Translations under genes and position numbers: made by a program
In this document: positions 27,501-36,111 of the stretch, one piece after another
How positions within the stretch are numbered: position 1 is the stretch's first letter
How the letters are laid out: each line of letters begins with the position of its first letter
NCBI GenBank assembly: GCA_002104945.1
Contig: MCFH01000123.1
Span: 1-36,111 of the forward strand
Direction of reading: 5' to 3'
DNA length: 36,111 nt
Source: Piromyces finnis
Taxonomy: Eukaryota > Neocallimastigomycota > Neocallimastigomycetes > Neocallimastigales > Neocallimastigaceae
The notes under the pieces: model-generated
Database searches by the model: none
Told to the model about the DNA's origin: nothing
The model's input: only the letters and a program-made list of their open reading frames with translations

Positions 27501-29149
27501 CTGATATCCTGTCTCGTAGAAGTGACCATGTAGAGAATAATATTAATTCTGATGTTTCTTGTCTTACTATTTCGTTTCATCATAGCGATAACAAACCGTT
27601 AATCGATTCTATTTTATTAGAACTTAAAAATGACGATTTGTATAATTCTATTGTCCAATTTAAAATGAATGGTTCTGCATGTAATGCACCTATTAAAAAT
27701 ATTGATAAAGTTATTATTGATAATGAAGGATTTTTGTTATATAATAATCTTATTTATGTTCCTAAATCTCTTAGGACAAGAGTTTTGGAACTTCATCATG
27801 ATTCTGTTGCTGCTGGTCATTTCGGTATTAAGAAAACCACTGAACTGATTTCCAGAAACTTTTGGTGGCCAAGGTTTCATTCAGATGTTAAATCTTTTAT
27901 CAAATCTTGCGTGACTTGTTGCAAATCCAAAGTCCCCAGACATAAGCCTTATGGATTGTTATCCCCTTTGGACACTCCCAGTAGGCCCTGGTCTGATATT
28001 TCTATTGATTTTATTGTTGATCTTCCTAAGTCCAGAGATATGACAACTCTCATGGTTGTTGTCGATAGATTTACTAAATTTGCTCACGCCATTCCTTTAC
28101 GTTGTCTTCCTACTGCTTCGATTGCTGCTGATGCTTTTATTGCTAATGTCTTCCGTTTGCATGGTCTTCCTGATTCCATCATTTCTGATAGAGGCTCGCA
28201 ATTTACTTCTGACTTTTGGTCAAGACTTTGTGACCTTCTTAATATCAATCATTCATTATCAACTGCCAACCATCCGCAGACAGATGGTCAAACGGAGAGG
28301 GTGAACGGCATATTAGAACAATATTTCCGTTGTTTTATAAATAAAAAGCAGAATAACTGGGTTGATCTTATCCCATTTGCTGAATTTGCATATAATAATA
28401 CTTTACAACAATCTATAAATCAATCTCCATTCTTTGCTAATTATGGTTTTCATCCAAAGTTCAGCTTAGAAATTCCAGCTAATGATAGACCTAGTAGAGC
28501 TGAACAAAGAGTAATTGATATGAATGAAAACTTTAAATTATTAAAAGAAAACTTAGAAAAAGCAAAAGAAACATATAAGAAATATGCCGATATGAAGAGA
28601 ATGATTCCCCCGGAGTTCGAAGTGGGAAAGAAGGTATGGTTATTGAAAGATTCTCCTGGAACTAACCTAAAGAGAAAATTAGCACCTCAAATGCTTGGCC
28701 CATTTGAGATAATTGGAAAAGTTAGTTCTCTCGCTTTCAAATTGAAACTTCCAAAGACAATGAGATGTCATCCAGTCTTTCATGTTTCATTGTTAGAACC
28801 ATACTTTGAAAACAAGTTTAACGACAGGTCTAATCGTAGGAAGAGGAACATTCACCTTAACACAGATTTAATTGAAAAAATTCCAGAGAAAATTGAAAAG
28901 ATGAAATCTGTTAATGGTGAAACATTTTATAAGTTATCATGGAAAGGATTTGACAAATCCACTTGGATTTCTGAAGATCAGATTCCAGATAAACAATTAA
29001 TACAAGAGTTTGAAAGAAACTCTAAAAAGTCAAAATATAAGTCGAAAGACTCCTCCATGAAAATTAGAAAGAATAAAGTTGGTAATCTAATCAAGCACAG
29101 ATACCAACCATTTGTAATTGAAATTCCTTCGAGAAAAGATTCCTTATAA
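24599..29149 (+). CDS. Chromovirus Gag-Pol polyprotein, unit 1 (1516 aa)
   Basis: Single frame from the ATG at 24599 (MGDRNVGVSG) to TAA. The frame is open back to 24518 without another ATG; a TTG at 24557 would add 14 residues, but the whole leader from 24084 lacks ATG, which favours 24599. Domains numbered from that ATG: Gag capsid-like region about 20-200; CCHC knuckle CFLCKQPGHLKFNC 241-254; aspartic protease DSGS with Asp313; reverse transcriptase about 535-760 with YIDD 709-712; RNase H with TDAS 857-860; integrase zinc-binding HH/CC ending near Cys1104 and catalytic Asp1137, Asp1197, Glu1233 (DD35E spacing); GPF-type C-terminal motif (LGPFEI); chromodomain about 1423-1476 with FYKLSWKGF. 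All key residues are present. It needs no frameshift between gag and pol, as in Tf1. The element copies itself through an RNA intermediate in virus-like particles; the chromodomain usually guides integration to marked chromatin. Confidence 0.95.
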   Translation: MGDRNVGVSGNSGNIINAPPTFSGKQRELDGFLTRVELVFRTRPTLYNTDRVKVDFVISYFSGKPLEWASVLMKNNSEVLNHYDEFVDRLKANFGSYRYDTVVANGKLDNLRQRKLGQVLDYITEFQRISQNSSFNDSAKIYMFLKGLLPPLREKLAFIESNPTSIEQLISSTKIVEDMMKRNSLSEFYFNGRRANDPMDVDVFKISRENKRKRYVNIQGSSKNYNENIDNFEKEKKKGLCFLCKQPGHLKFNCPNRVKPRKVLRIVKERTPKIVNPKIYKVGVKGVKSDLNLVDFYLSTNEVSEVKIKVLIDSGSELNFINPSLAEELGINLEKVEPFRVSGVSDGVVSVWERTEKCMLRCKNHFEVIQLYGLQVPGVDVILGLPWIKKHDPNAFYDSKKIAFSSGYCARHCNKGKRKRKPRKKSKNDQLDHDVLDRSLTKKPKVDPSVPKNEEKEYVKGRLVRTINDEDDSDDEYISFNKKVKCIVTKINETCNNDNESCSNNNNNGKDINKDKLVAVPTQYLEFSEVFNEKNCEVLPPHRPYDCEIKLKDDSTLFYGPLYPLTEVEREELKKYIDDNLNKGFIRKSSSPAGAPILFVKKKDGSLRLCIDYRKLNDITIRNSYPLPLISDLLDRVKNAKIFTKLDLKSAYNLVRIKEGDEYKTAFRTRYGHFEYLVMPFGLKNAPATFQHFINDVLSDCLDDFVISYIDDILIYSNNIEEHHEHVKKVLKKLLENNLYVKLEKCEFDVEKTTFLGYVISKDGLQMDENKVKAILDWPVPKNVKEVQSFIGLCNYYRIFIKDFAKIANPLHKLTRKNVAFNWVKEDQDAFILLKSLFTSAPILKHADSNKQFIVETDASNYAVGAILSQEFDGKLHPIAFLSKSLTSCQRNYPIYDKELLAIVVALEEWRHYLEGARHPFIIYTDHKNLTFPRKPEMLSQRQIRWNLFLSRFDFKLIYRAGKKSGKPDILSRRSDHVENNINSDVSCLTISFHHSDNKPLIDSILLELKNDDLYNSIVQFKMNGSACNAPIKNIDKVIIDNEGFLLYNNLIYVPKSLRTRVLELHHDSVAAGHFGIKKTTELISRNFWWPRFHSDVKSFIKSCVTCCKSKVPRHKPYGLLSPLDTPSRPWSDISIDFIVDLPKSRDMTTLMVVVDRFTKFAHAIPLRCLPTASIAADAFIANVFRLHGLPDSIISDRGSQFTSDFWSRLCDLLNINHSLSTANHPQTDGQTERVNGILEQYFRCFINKKQNNWVDLIPFAEFAYNNTLQQSINQSPFFANYGFHPKFSLEIPANDRPSRAEQRVIDMNENFKLLKENLEKAKETYKKYADMKRMIPPEFEVGKKVWLLKDSPGTNLKRKLAPQMLGPFEIIGKVSSLAFKLKLPKTMRCHPVFHVSLLEPYFENKFNDRSNRRKRNIHLNTDLIEKIPEKIEKMKSVNGETFYKLSWKGFDKSTWISEDQIPDKQLIQEFERNSKKSKYKSKDSSMKIRKNKVGNLIKHRYQPFVIEIPSRKDSL

Positions 29150-29173
29150 ATTAATCTCGCAGGAGCTCGACTT

Positions 29174-29184
29174 AGAGAGAGAGA
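29174..29184 (+). other. Polypurine tract, unit 1
   Basis: AGAGAGAGAGA, separated by one T from the 3' LTR start TGTAAAG at 29186. Expected primer for plus-strand DNA. Confidence 0.75.
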
Positions 29185-29185
29185 T

Positions 29186-29789
29186 TGTAAAGATATCAAA
29201 CGCCTCTGTTTGATATCTTTAATGTAACTTAAGCCACAAGTATTATTGTTTAAGTTACACAAATTATATTCAGAAAAAGAAAATGAGACATAATTTATTT
29301 ATTAATAATTAAAGTTTAAAACAAAATAAATTATTAATTTATTTTTAATGTTTAACAAGTAAATTAATATTCTCAATTTAAATCCCTAGTTTTAGTATTG
29401 TTTTTTTATAGAAATAGATAAATAATAAATGATTAATATATCAATAATACATGGGCACATATTCAAATTAAATGGTACTTAATTTGAATTGCCAATTGTA
29501 TTTTACTAAAAATAGTTATAGTTTAAATATTTATTAATAATTAAGATTTTAGTGTAGATTTTAAATAATAATATATAAGAAATAAATAGTTATAATATAA
29601 TATAAATGTATTTAGGAAAAATATAAATAGAAGATATTTTTCATCATTTTATCGATGTAATTGTTATTATTAAAATTCTATTATAATAAAAGATATTTTT
29701 AATAAAACAATTTTTTATTTTTATTTTAAATTTAGTGTTATTGTAATAGAATAGATATCCTAATCTATTCTTTCTGTGTCGACTTTACA
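29186..29789 (+). repeat. LTR 2 of the chromovirus array, 604 bp
   Basis: Same termini, TGTAAAG and CTTTACA, and same length as LTR 1. It serves as 3' LTR of unit 1 and 5' LTR of unit 2. Confidence 0.9.
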
Positions 29790-29800
29790 ATAACAATTAC
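29790..29800 (+). other. Primer-binding site, self-priming type (unit 2)
   Basis: ATAACAATTAC directly after LTR 2, complementary to 29657-29667. Confidence 0.7.
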
Positions 29801-29830
29801 CCAACGAAGATAGAGAATACGTTAGGGTAT

Positions 29831-30092
29831 CTACCGCCGGGTACAAAAAGCAAGAAAGAACTTTAACTACTGGTTAGAATTGGAAACTACCGCCGAATAA
29901 GAAGAAAGAAGAAATTTTGACTACTGGTTAGAATTGGAAACTACCGCCGAATAAGAAGAAAGAAGAAATTTTGACTACTGGTTAGAATTGGAAACTACCG
30001 CCGAATAAGAAGAAAGAAGAAATTTTGACTACTGGTTAGAATTAGAAACTACCACCGAGTGCAAGAAGAAAGAAGAATTAACCAATAGTAAT
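29831..30092 (+). repeat. 54-bp tandem repeats in the leader (unit 2)
   Basis: Same array as at 24125-24386, with unit starts at 29831, 29887, 29941, 29995 and 30049. No change in repeat number between array units. Confidence 0.9.
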
Positions 30093-30303
30093 TAGTAATA
30101 CAAAACTTGTTCGACACTGCTTTGCAGAACGCGTTTGAATAACTTTTGTATTAGGATAAATTGTAGTAGTGTAATTAAAAAAAAAAAAAAAAAAAATTTA
30201 AGATTACTTGAAATAGTAGTAAGAAACCATTTTAATTTTATATTATATATTATATTTTGAATTGGAGGATTTAATTAGTGAGTTTGAAAATTTAAATTTA
30301 GAA

Positions 30304-33300
30304 ATGGGTGATAGGAATGTGGGTGTTTCCGGGAACTCGGGGAACATTATTAATGCTCCACCGACATTTTCTGGTAAACAAAGAGAATTGGATGGATTTT
30401 TAACTAGAGTGGAGTTGGTATTTCGTACTCGACCGACACTGTATAATACAGATCGAGTCAAGGTCGACTTCGTTATATCATACTTTTCTGGTAAACCTTT
30501 GGAATGGGCTTCAGTGTTGATGAAGAATAATAGTGAGGTTTTAAACCATTATGATGAATTTGTAGATAGGTTGAAGGCTAACTTTGGCAGTTATAGATAC
30601 GATACCGTTGTAGCTAACGGAAAATTAGATAATCTTCGCCAAAGGAAACTTGGTCAGGTATTAGATTACATTACCGAGTTTCAACGTATTAGCCAAAATT
30701 CAAGCTTTAATGATAGCGCAAAAATCTACATGTTTCTGAAAGGTTTATTACCACCACTTAGGGAGAAGTTGGCTTTCATTGAATCAAACCCAACTTCAAT
30801 TGAACAATTGATTTCTTCAACTAAAATAGTTGAAGATATGATGAAAAGGAATTCTTTAAGTGAATTTTATTTTAATGGTAGAAGGGCTAATGATCCTATG
30901 GATGTGGATGTATTTAAAATTAGTAGAGAGAATAAACGAAAAAGGTATGTGAATATTCAAGGATCAAGTAAAAATTACAATGAAAACATAGATAACTTTG
31001 AAAAAGAAAAGAAAAAAGGGTTATGTTTTCTTTGTAAACAACCGGGACATTTAAAATTTAATTGTCCTAATAGAGTAAAGCCCAGAAAAGTGTTAAGAAT
31101 TGTTAAAGAAAGGACTCCAAAAATTGTTAATCCAAAAATTTACAAAGTTGGAGTCAAGGGAGTGAAAAGTGATTTAAACCTTGTGGACTTTTACTTGAGT
31201 ACCAATGAAGTTTCGGAAGTTAAAATTAAGGTTTTAATTGATTCCGGTTCTGAATTAAATTTCATTAATCCAAGTCTTGCTGAAGAACTTGGTATTAATT
31301 TGGAAAAAGTAGAACCATTCCGTGTTTCAGGTGTTAGTGATGGAGTTGTTAGTGTTTGGGAAAGGACTGAGAAGTGCATGCTCCGTTGCAAAAATCACTT
31401 CGAAGTAATTCAACTTTATGGATTACAAGTCCCCGGTGTTGATGTTATTCTTGGTTTGCCGTGGATAAAGAAGCATGATCCAAATGCTTTCTACGACTCT
31501 AAGAAAATCGCTTTTAGTTCTGGTTATTGTGCCAGACATTGTAATAAAGGCAAAAGAAAGAGAAAACCAAGAAAGAAGTCAAAGAATGATCAGTTAGATC
31601 ATGATGTTCTCGACCGAAGCTTGACCAAAAAGCCGAAAGTAGATCCCTCTGTCCCAAAAAATGAAGAAAAAGAATATGTTAAAGGCCGCCTTGTTAGAAC
31701 CATCAATGATGAAGATGATAGCGATGATGAATATATTAGTTTTAATAAAAAAGTTAAATGTATTGTAACAAAAATTAATGAAACATGTAATAATGATAAC
31801 GAATCATGTAGTAATAATAATAATAATGGAAAAGATATTAATAAAGATAAATTGGTCGCCGTACCAACCCAATATTTAGAATTTAGTGAAGTGTTTAATG
31901 AAAAAAATTGTGAAGTGTTACCTCCTCATAGACCTTATGATTGTGAAATCAAACTTAAAGATGATTCGACTTTATTTTATGGACCTTTGTATCCATTAAC
32001 TGAAGTTGAAAGAGAGGAACTTAAAAAATATATTGATGATAATTTAAATAAAGGTTTTATTAGGAAATCATCGTCTCCTGCTGGTGCCCCAATTTTATTT
32101 GTTAAAAAGAAGGATGGCTCCCTAAGACTTTGTATCGATTATAGAAAGTTGAATGATATTACCATTCGTAATTCATATCCTTTACCTTTAATTAGTGACC
32201 TTTTGGATAGGGTGAAAAATGCTAAGATTTTTACTAAATTAGACCTTAAATCCGCTTATAATCTTGTTCGTATTAAAGAAGGTGACGAATACAAAACGGC
32301 TTTTCGTACTAGATATGGACATTTTGAATATCTGGTTATGCCTTTTGGATTAAAGAATGCACCTGCAACTTTTCAACACTTCATTAACGATGTCCTTAGT
32401 GACTGTTTAGACGATTTTGTTATCTCATATATTGATGATATTCTTATTTATTCTAATAATATCGAAGAACATCATGAGCATGTTAAAAAGGTACTTAAGA
32501 AACTACTTGAAAATAATCTTTATGTTAAATTAGAAAAATGTGAGTTTGATGTTGAGAAAACCACTTTTCTTGGTTATGTCATTTCAAAGGATGGATTGCA
32601 AATGGATGAAAATAAAGTTAAAGCAATTCTCGATTGGCCGGTTCCCAAGAATGTTAAAGAGGTTCAGTCTTTTATTGGTTTATGCAACTATTACAGAATT
32701 TTTATTAAAGACTTTGCTAAAATTGCAAACCCTCTTCACAAACTCACTAGAAAGAATGTTGCTTTTAACTGGGTGAAAGAAGATCAGGACGCTTTTATTT
32801 TATTAAAATCTCTGTTCACGTCAGCTCCTATTCTGAAACATGCGGATAGTAATAAACAATTTATTGTAGAAACTGATGCTAGTAATTATGCTGTCGGTGC
32901 TATTCTCTCTCAAGAATTTGATGGCAAATTACATCCTATTGCATTTCTTTCTAAAAGTTTGACGAGTTGTCAAAGAAACTATCCTATATATGACAAGGAA
33001 CTTTTAGCTATTGTAGTTGCTCTTGAAGAATGGCGTCATTATTTAGAAGGTGCACGCCATCCGTTCATAATTTATACTGATCACAAGAATTTAACATTTC
33101 CTAGAAAACCTGAAATGTTATCTCAGAGACAAATTAGATGGAATTTGTTCTTATCCAGATTTGATTTTAAACTCATTTATAGAGCTGGAAAGAAATCCGG
33201 TAAGCCTGATATCCTGTCTCGTAGAAGTGACCATGTAGAGAATAATATTAATTCTGATGTTTCTTGTCTTACTATTTCGTTTCATCATAGCGATAACAAA

Positions 33301-34854
33301 CCGTTAATCGATTCTATTTTATTAGAACTTAAAAATGACGATTTGTATAATTCTATTGTCCAATTTAAAATGAATGGTTCTGCATGTAATGCACCTATTA
33401 AAAATATTGATAAAGTTATTATTGATAATGAAGGATTTTTGTTATATAATAATCTTATTTATGTTCCTAAATCTCTTAGGACAAGAGTTTTGGAACTTCA
33501 TCATGATTCTGTTGCTGCTGGTCATTTCGGTATTAAGAAAACCACTGAACTGATTTCCAGAAACTTTTGGTGGCCAAGGTTTCATTCAGATGTTAAATCT
33601 TTTATCAAATCTTGCGTGACTTGTTGCAAATCCAAAGTCCCCAGACATAAGCCTTATGGATTGTTATCCCCTTTGGACACTCCCAGTAGGCCCTGGTCTG
33701 ATATTTCTATTGATTTTATTGTTGATCTTCCTAAGTCCAGAGATATGACAACTCTCATGGTTGTTGTCGATAGATTTACTAAATTTGCTCACGCCATTCC
33801 TTTACGTTGTCTTCCTACTGCTTCGATTGCTGCTGATGCTTTTATTGCTAATGTCTTCCGTTTGCATGGTCTTCCTGATTCCATCATTTCTGATAGAGGC
33901 TCGCAATTTACTTCTGACTTTTGGTCAAGACTTTGTGACCTTCTTAATATCAATCATTCATTATCAACTGCCAACCATCCGCAGACAGATGGTCAAACGG
34001 AGAGGGTGAACGGCATATTAGAACAATATTTCCGTTGTTTTATAAATAAAAAGCAGAATAACTGGGTTGATCTTATCCCATTTGCTGAATTTGCATATAA
34101 TAATACTTTACAACAATCTATAAATCAATCTCCATTCTTTGCTAATTATGGTTTTCATCCAAAGTTCAGCTTAGAAATTCCAGCTAATGATAGACCTAGT
34201 AGAGCTGAACAAAGAGTAATTGATATGAATGAAAACTTTAAATTATTAAAAGAAAACTTAGAAAAAGCAAAAGAAACATATAAGAAATATGCCGATATGA
34301 AGAGAATGATTCCCCCGGAGTTCGAAGTGGGAAAGAAGGTATGGTTATTGAAAGATTCTCCTGGAACTAACCTAAAGAGAAAATTAGCACCTCAAATGCT
34401 TGGCCCATTTGAGATAATTGGAAAAGTTAGTTCTCTCGCTTTCAAATTGAAACTTCCAAAGACAATGAGATGTCATCCAGTCTTTCATGTTTCATTGTTA
34501 GAACCATACTTTGAAAACAAGTTTAACGACAGGTCTAATCGTAGGAAGAGGAACATTCACCTTAACACAGATTTAATTGAAAAAATTCCAGAGAAAATTG
34601 AAAAGATGAAATCTGTTAATGGTGAAACATTTTATAAGTTATCATGGAAAGGATTTGACAAATCCACTTGGATTTCTGAAGATCAGATTCCAGATAAACA
34701 ATTAATACAAGAGTTTGAAAGAAACTCTAAAAAGTCAAAATATAAGTCGAAAGACTCCTCCATGAAAATTAGAAAGAATAAAGTTGGTAATCTAATCAAG
34801 CACAGATACCAACCATTTGTAATTGAAATTCCTTCGAGAAAAGATTCCTTATAA
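30304..34854 (+). CDS. Chromovirus Gag-Pol polyprotein, unit 2 (1516 aa)
   Basis: Same protein as unit 1 with no difference noticed. ATG at 30304, TAA at 34852-34854. CCHC knuckle at bases 31024-31065, protease Asp at 31240, RT YIDD at 32428-32439, integrase Asp, Asp and Glu codons at 33712, 33892 and 34000, chromodomain WKG at 34645. The TTG at 30262 is the in-frame non-ATG alternative. Both copies appear able to encode active enzymes. Identity between the copies points to very recent amplification, gene conversion or an assembly duplication. Confidence 0.95.
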   Translation: MGDRNVGVSGNSGNIINAPPTFSGKQRELDGFLTRVELVFRTRPTLYNTDRVKVDFVISYFSGKPLEWASVLMKNNSEVLNHYDEFVDRLKANFGSYRYDTVVANGKLDNLRQRKLGQVLDYITEFQRISQNSSFNDSAKIYMFLKGLLPPLREKLAFIESNPTSIEQLISSTKIVEDMMKRNSLSEFYFNGRRANDPMDVDVFKISRENKRKRYVNIQGSSKNYNENIDNFEKEKKKGLCFLCKQPGHLKFNCPNRVKPRKVLRIVKERTPKIVNPKIYKVGVKGVKSDLNLVDFYLSTNEVSEVKIKVLIDSGSELNFINPSLAEELGINLEKVEPFRVSGVSDGVVSVWERTEKCMLRCKNHFEVIQLYGLQVPGVDVILGLPWIKKHDPNAFYDSKKIAFSSGYCARHCNKGKRKRKPRKKSKNDQLDHDVLDRSLTKKPKVDPSVPKNEEKEYVKGRLVRTINDEDDSDDEYISFNKKVKCIVTKINETCNNDNESCSNNNNNGKDINKDKLVAVPTQYLEFSEVFNEKNCEVLPPHRPYDCEIKLKDDSTLFYGPLYPLTEVEREELKKYIDDNLNKGFIRKSSSPAGAPILFVKKKDGSLRLCIDYRKLNDITIRNSYPLPLISDLLDRVKNAKIFTKLDLKSAYNLVRIKEGDEYKTAFRTRYGHFEYLVMPFGLKNAPATFQHFINDVLSDCLDDFVISYIDDILIYSNNIEEHHEHVKKVLKKLLENNLYVKLEKCEFDVEKTTFLGYVISKDGLQMDENKVKAILDWPVPKNVKEVQSFIGLCNYYRIFIKDFAKIANPLHKLTRKNVAFNWVKEDQDAFILLKSLFTSAPILKHADSNKQFIVETDASNYAVGAILSQEFDGKLHPIAFLSKSLTSCQRNYPIYDKELLAIVVALEEWRHYLEGARHPFIIYTDHKNLTFPRKPEMLSQRQIRWNLFLSRFDFKLIYRAGKKSGKPDILSRRSDHVENNINSDVSCLTISFHHSDNKPLIDSILLELKNDDLYNSIVQFKMNGSACNAPIKNIDKVIIDNEGFLLYNNLIYVPKSLRTRVLELHHDSVAAGHFGIKKTTELISRNFWWPRFHSDVKSFIKSCVTCCKSKVPRHKPYGLLSPLDTPSRPWSDISIDFIVDLPKSRDMTTLMVVVDRFTKFAHAIPLRCLPTASIAADAFIANVFRLHGLPDSIISDRGSQFTSDFWSRLCDLLNINHSLSTANHPQTDGQTERVNGILEQYFRCFINKKQNNWVDLIPFAEFAYNNTLQQSINQSPFFANYGFHPKFSLEIPANDRPSRAEQRVIDMNENFKLLKENLEKAKETYKKYADMKRMIPPEFEVGKKVWLLKDSPGTNLKRKLAPQMLGPFEIIGKVSSLAFKLKLPKTMRCHPVFHVSLLEPYFENKFNDRSNRRKRNIHLNTDLIEKIPEKIEKMKSVNGETFYKLSWKGFDKSTWISEDQIPDKQLIQEFERNSKKSKYKSKDSSMKIRKNKVGNLIKHRYQPFVIEIPSRKDSL

Positions 34855-34878
34855 ATTAATCTCGCAGGAGCTCGACTT

Positions 34879-34889
34879 AGAGAGAGAGA
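34879..34889 (+). other. Polypurine tract, unit 2
   Basis: AGAGAGAGAGA, one T before the LTR start at 34891. Confidence 0.75.
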
Positions 34890-34890
34890 T

Positions 34891-35494
34891 TGTAAAGATA
34901 TCAAACGCCTCTGTTTGATATCTTTAATGTAACTTAAGCCACAAGTATTATTGTTTAAGTTACACAAATTATATTCAGAAAAAGAAAATGAGACATAATT
35001 TATTTATTAATAATTAAAGTTTAAAACAAAATAAATTATTAATTTATTTTTAATGTTTAACAAGTAAATTAATATTCTCAATTTAAATCCCTAGTTTTAG
35101 TATTGTTTTTTTATAGAAATAGATAAATAATAAATGATTAATATATCAATAATACATGGGCACATATTCAAATTAAATGGTACTTAATTTGAATTGCCAA
35201 TTGTATTTTACTAAAAATAGTTATAGTTTAAATATTTATTAATAATTAAGATTTTAGTGTAGATTTTAAATAATAATATATAAGAAATAAATAGTTATAA
35301 TATAATATAAATGTATTTAGGAAAAATATAAATAGAAGATATTTTTCATCATTTTATCGATGTAATTGTTATTATTAAAATTCTATTATAATAAAAGATA
35401 TTTTTAATAAAACAATTTTTTATTTTTATTTTAAATTTAGTGTTATTGTAATAGAATAGATATCCTAATCTATTCTTTCTGTGTCGACTTTACA
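34891..35494 (+). repeat. LTR 3 of the chromovirus array, 604 bp
   Basis: Same termini and length as LTRs 1 and 2. It is the 3' LTR of unit 2 and the 5' LTR of the partial unit 3. Confidence 0.9.
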
Positions 35495-35505
35495 ATAACA
35501 ATTAC
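35495..35505 (+). other. Primer-binding site, self-priming type (unit 3)
   Basis: ATAACAATTAC directly after LTR 3, complementary to 35362-35372. Confidence 0.7.
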
Positions 35506-35535
35506 CCAACGAAGATAGAGAATACGTTAGGGTAT

Positions 35536-35797
35536 CTACCGCCGGGTACAAAAAGCAAGAAAGAACTTTAACTACTGGTTAGAATTGGAAACTACCGCCG
35601 AATAAGAAGAAAGAAGAAATTTTGACTACTGGTTAGAATTGGAAACTACCGCCGAATAAGAAGAAAGAAGAAATTTTGACTACTGGTTAGAATTGGAAAC
35701 TACCGCCGAATAAGAAGAAAGAAGAAATTTTGACTACTGGTTAGAATTAGAAACTACCACCGAGTGCAAGAAGAAAGAAGAATTAACCAATAGTAAT
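35536..35797 (+). repeat. 54-bp tandem repeats in the leader (unit 3)
   Basis: Same array and same repeat number as in units 1 and 2. Confidence 0.9.
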
Positions 35798-36008
35798 TAG
35801 TAATACAAAACTTGTTCGACACTGCTTTGCAGAACGCGTTTGAATAACTTTTGTATTAGGATAAATTGTAGTAGTGTAATTAAAAAAAAAAAAAAAAAAA
35901 ATTTAAGATTACTTGAAATAGTAGTAAGAAACCATTTTAATTTTATATTATATATTATATTTTGAATTGGAGGATTTAATTAGTGAGTTTGAAAATTTAA
36001 ATTTAGAA

Positions 36009-36111
36009 ATGGGTGATAGGAATGTGGGTGTTTCCGGGAACTCGGGGAACATTATTAATGCTCCACCGACATTTTCTGGTAAACAAAGAGAATTGGATGG
36101 ATTTTTAACTA
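36009..36111 (+). CDS. Chromovirus Gag-Pol, unit 3, first 34 codons only
   Basis: Starts MGDRNVGVSG like units 1 and 2 and is cut by the window end within the Gag N-terminal region. Whether the unit is complete cannot be seen. Confidence 0.85.
   Translation, partial: MGDRNVGVSGNSGNIINAPPTFSGKQRELDGFLT

Larger units (their letters stand above)
23480..29789 (+). mobile_element. Ty3/gypsy chromovirus, array unit 1 (complete)
   Basis: Full-length element: 604-bp LTR (23480-24083), primer site, 515-nt leader, Gag-Pol ORF, polypurine tract, and second LTR (29186-29789) that is also the 5' LTR of unit 2. One ORF for gag and pol, a C-terminal chromodomain and a self-complementary primer site place it with the Tf1/sushi-type chromoviruses of fungi. 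All enzymatic motifs are intact and its LTRs read as identical, so it looks recent. The single left junction is AGATAT|TGTAAAG; no target-site duplication can be tested because the right end is outside the window. Confidence 0.9.
29186..35494 (+). mobile_element. Ty3/gypsy chromovirus, array unit 2 (complete)
   Basis: Same structure as unit 1, shifted by 5705-5706 bp, sharing its 5' LTR with unit 1 and its 3' LTR with unit 3. The ORFs translate to the same protein. The only difference noticed is one A fewer in the leader A run. Confidence 0.9.
34891..36111 (+). mobile_element. Ty3/gypsy chromovirus, array unit 3 (cut by window end)
   Basis: LTR (34891-35494), leader and the first 103 bases of the Gag-Pol frame from its ATG at 36009. 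The sequence stops in gag at the window end. Confidence 0.9.

Noticed and set aside
28978-29262. 94-aa minus-strand ORF overlapping the Gag-Pol end and LTR (repeated at 34683-34967)
   Set aside because: Antisense to intact pol; other minus or shifted ORFs inside the element (24538, 25486, 26835, 28056 and their second copies) are rejected for the same reason.

Overview
The window looks like a very AT-rich eukaryotic genome. Clues are long A/T homopolymers, multi-frame exon relics with T-rich/TTACAG 3' splice sites, ankyrin-like protein genes rich in Asn, Lys and Ile, and several retrotransposon classes. The mix of ankyrin-family genes, an AAA-ATPase-like (DUF1703-type) fragment and a fungal-type chromovirus fits an anaerobic gut fungus (Neocallimastigomycota) best. 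That placement is inference and was not tested against a database.

Layout. At 1-131 (minus) is the 5' end of an ankyrin-family gene cut by the window edge. At 2846-6744 (minus) is a long ankyrin-family gene that seems broken by two in-frame TAA codons and one frameshift at an A8 run. At 7615-9830 (plus) are decayed exon-like pieces of an unrecognised gene. At 10717-13038 (minus) is an internally deleted Ty1/copia element keeping gag, a protease fragment, a polypurine tract and a 206-bp LTR. At 13539-13909 (minus) is a broken AAA-ATPase-like fragment. At 14094-14591 are a (AATAGT)n microsatellite and a LINE endonuclease fragment. At 16267-17919 (minus) is an intact 550-residue ankyrin-family gene, paralogous to the gene at the left edge. 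At 19215-22170 (minus) is a decayed endonuclease-bearing LINE with a 573-bp tRNA-derived SINE (plus) inserted into its reverse transcriptase region, flanked by a perfect 12-bp target-site duplication.

The last 12.6 kb (23480-36111) is a tandem array of one Ty3/gypsy chromovirus: LTR-gag/pol-LTR-gag/pol-LTR-gag(partial), with period 5705-5706 bp. Neighbouring units share LTRs. The copies read as the same apart from a 21/20/20-nt A run. Each full unit encodes one uninterrupted Gag-Pol with CCHC knuckle, aspartic protease, RT, RNase H, DD35E integrase and C-terminal chromodomain.

The most informative signal is in this element. The 11 nt just after the 604-bp LTR are exactly complementary to 11 nt inside the LTR that lie 35 bp past a TATA box, where the mRNA should start. 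That is the arrangement of the self-priming Tf1/sushi group, and no tRNA-type primer site is seen there. The element also has an ATG-free leader of 515 nt with 54-bp tandem repeats, and two strong hairpins at the start of U3.

The genes do not form an operon or pathway. The window is best read as a repeat-rich region in which a lineage-specific ankyrin family is duplicating and decaying among nested mobile elements, one of them apparently recently active.
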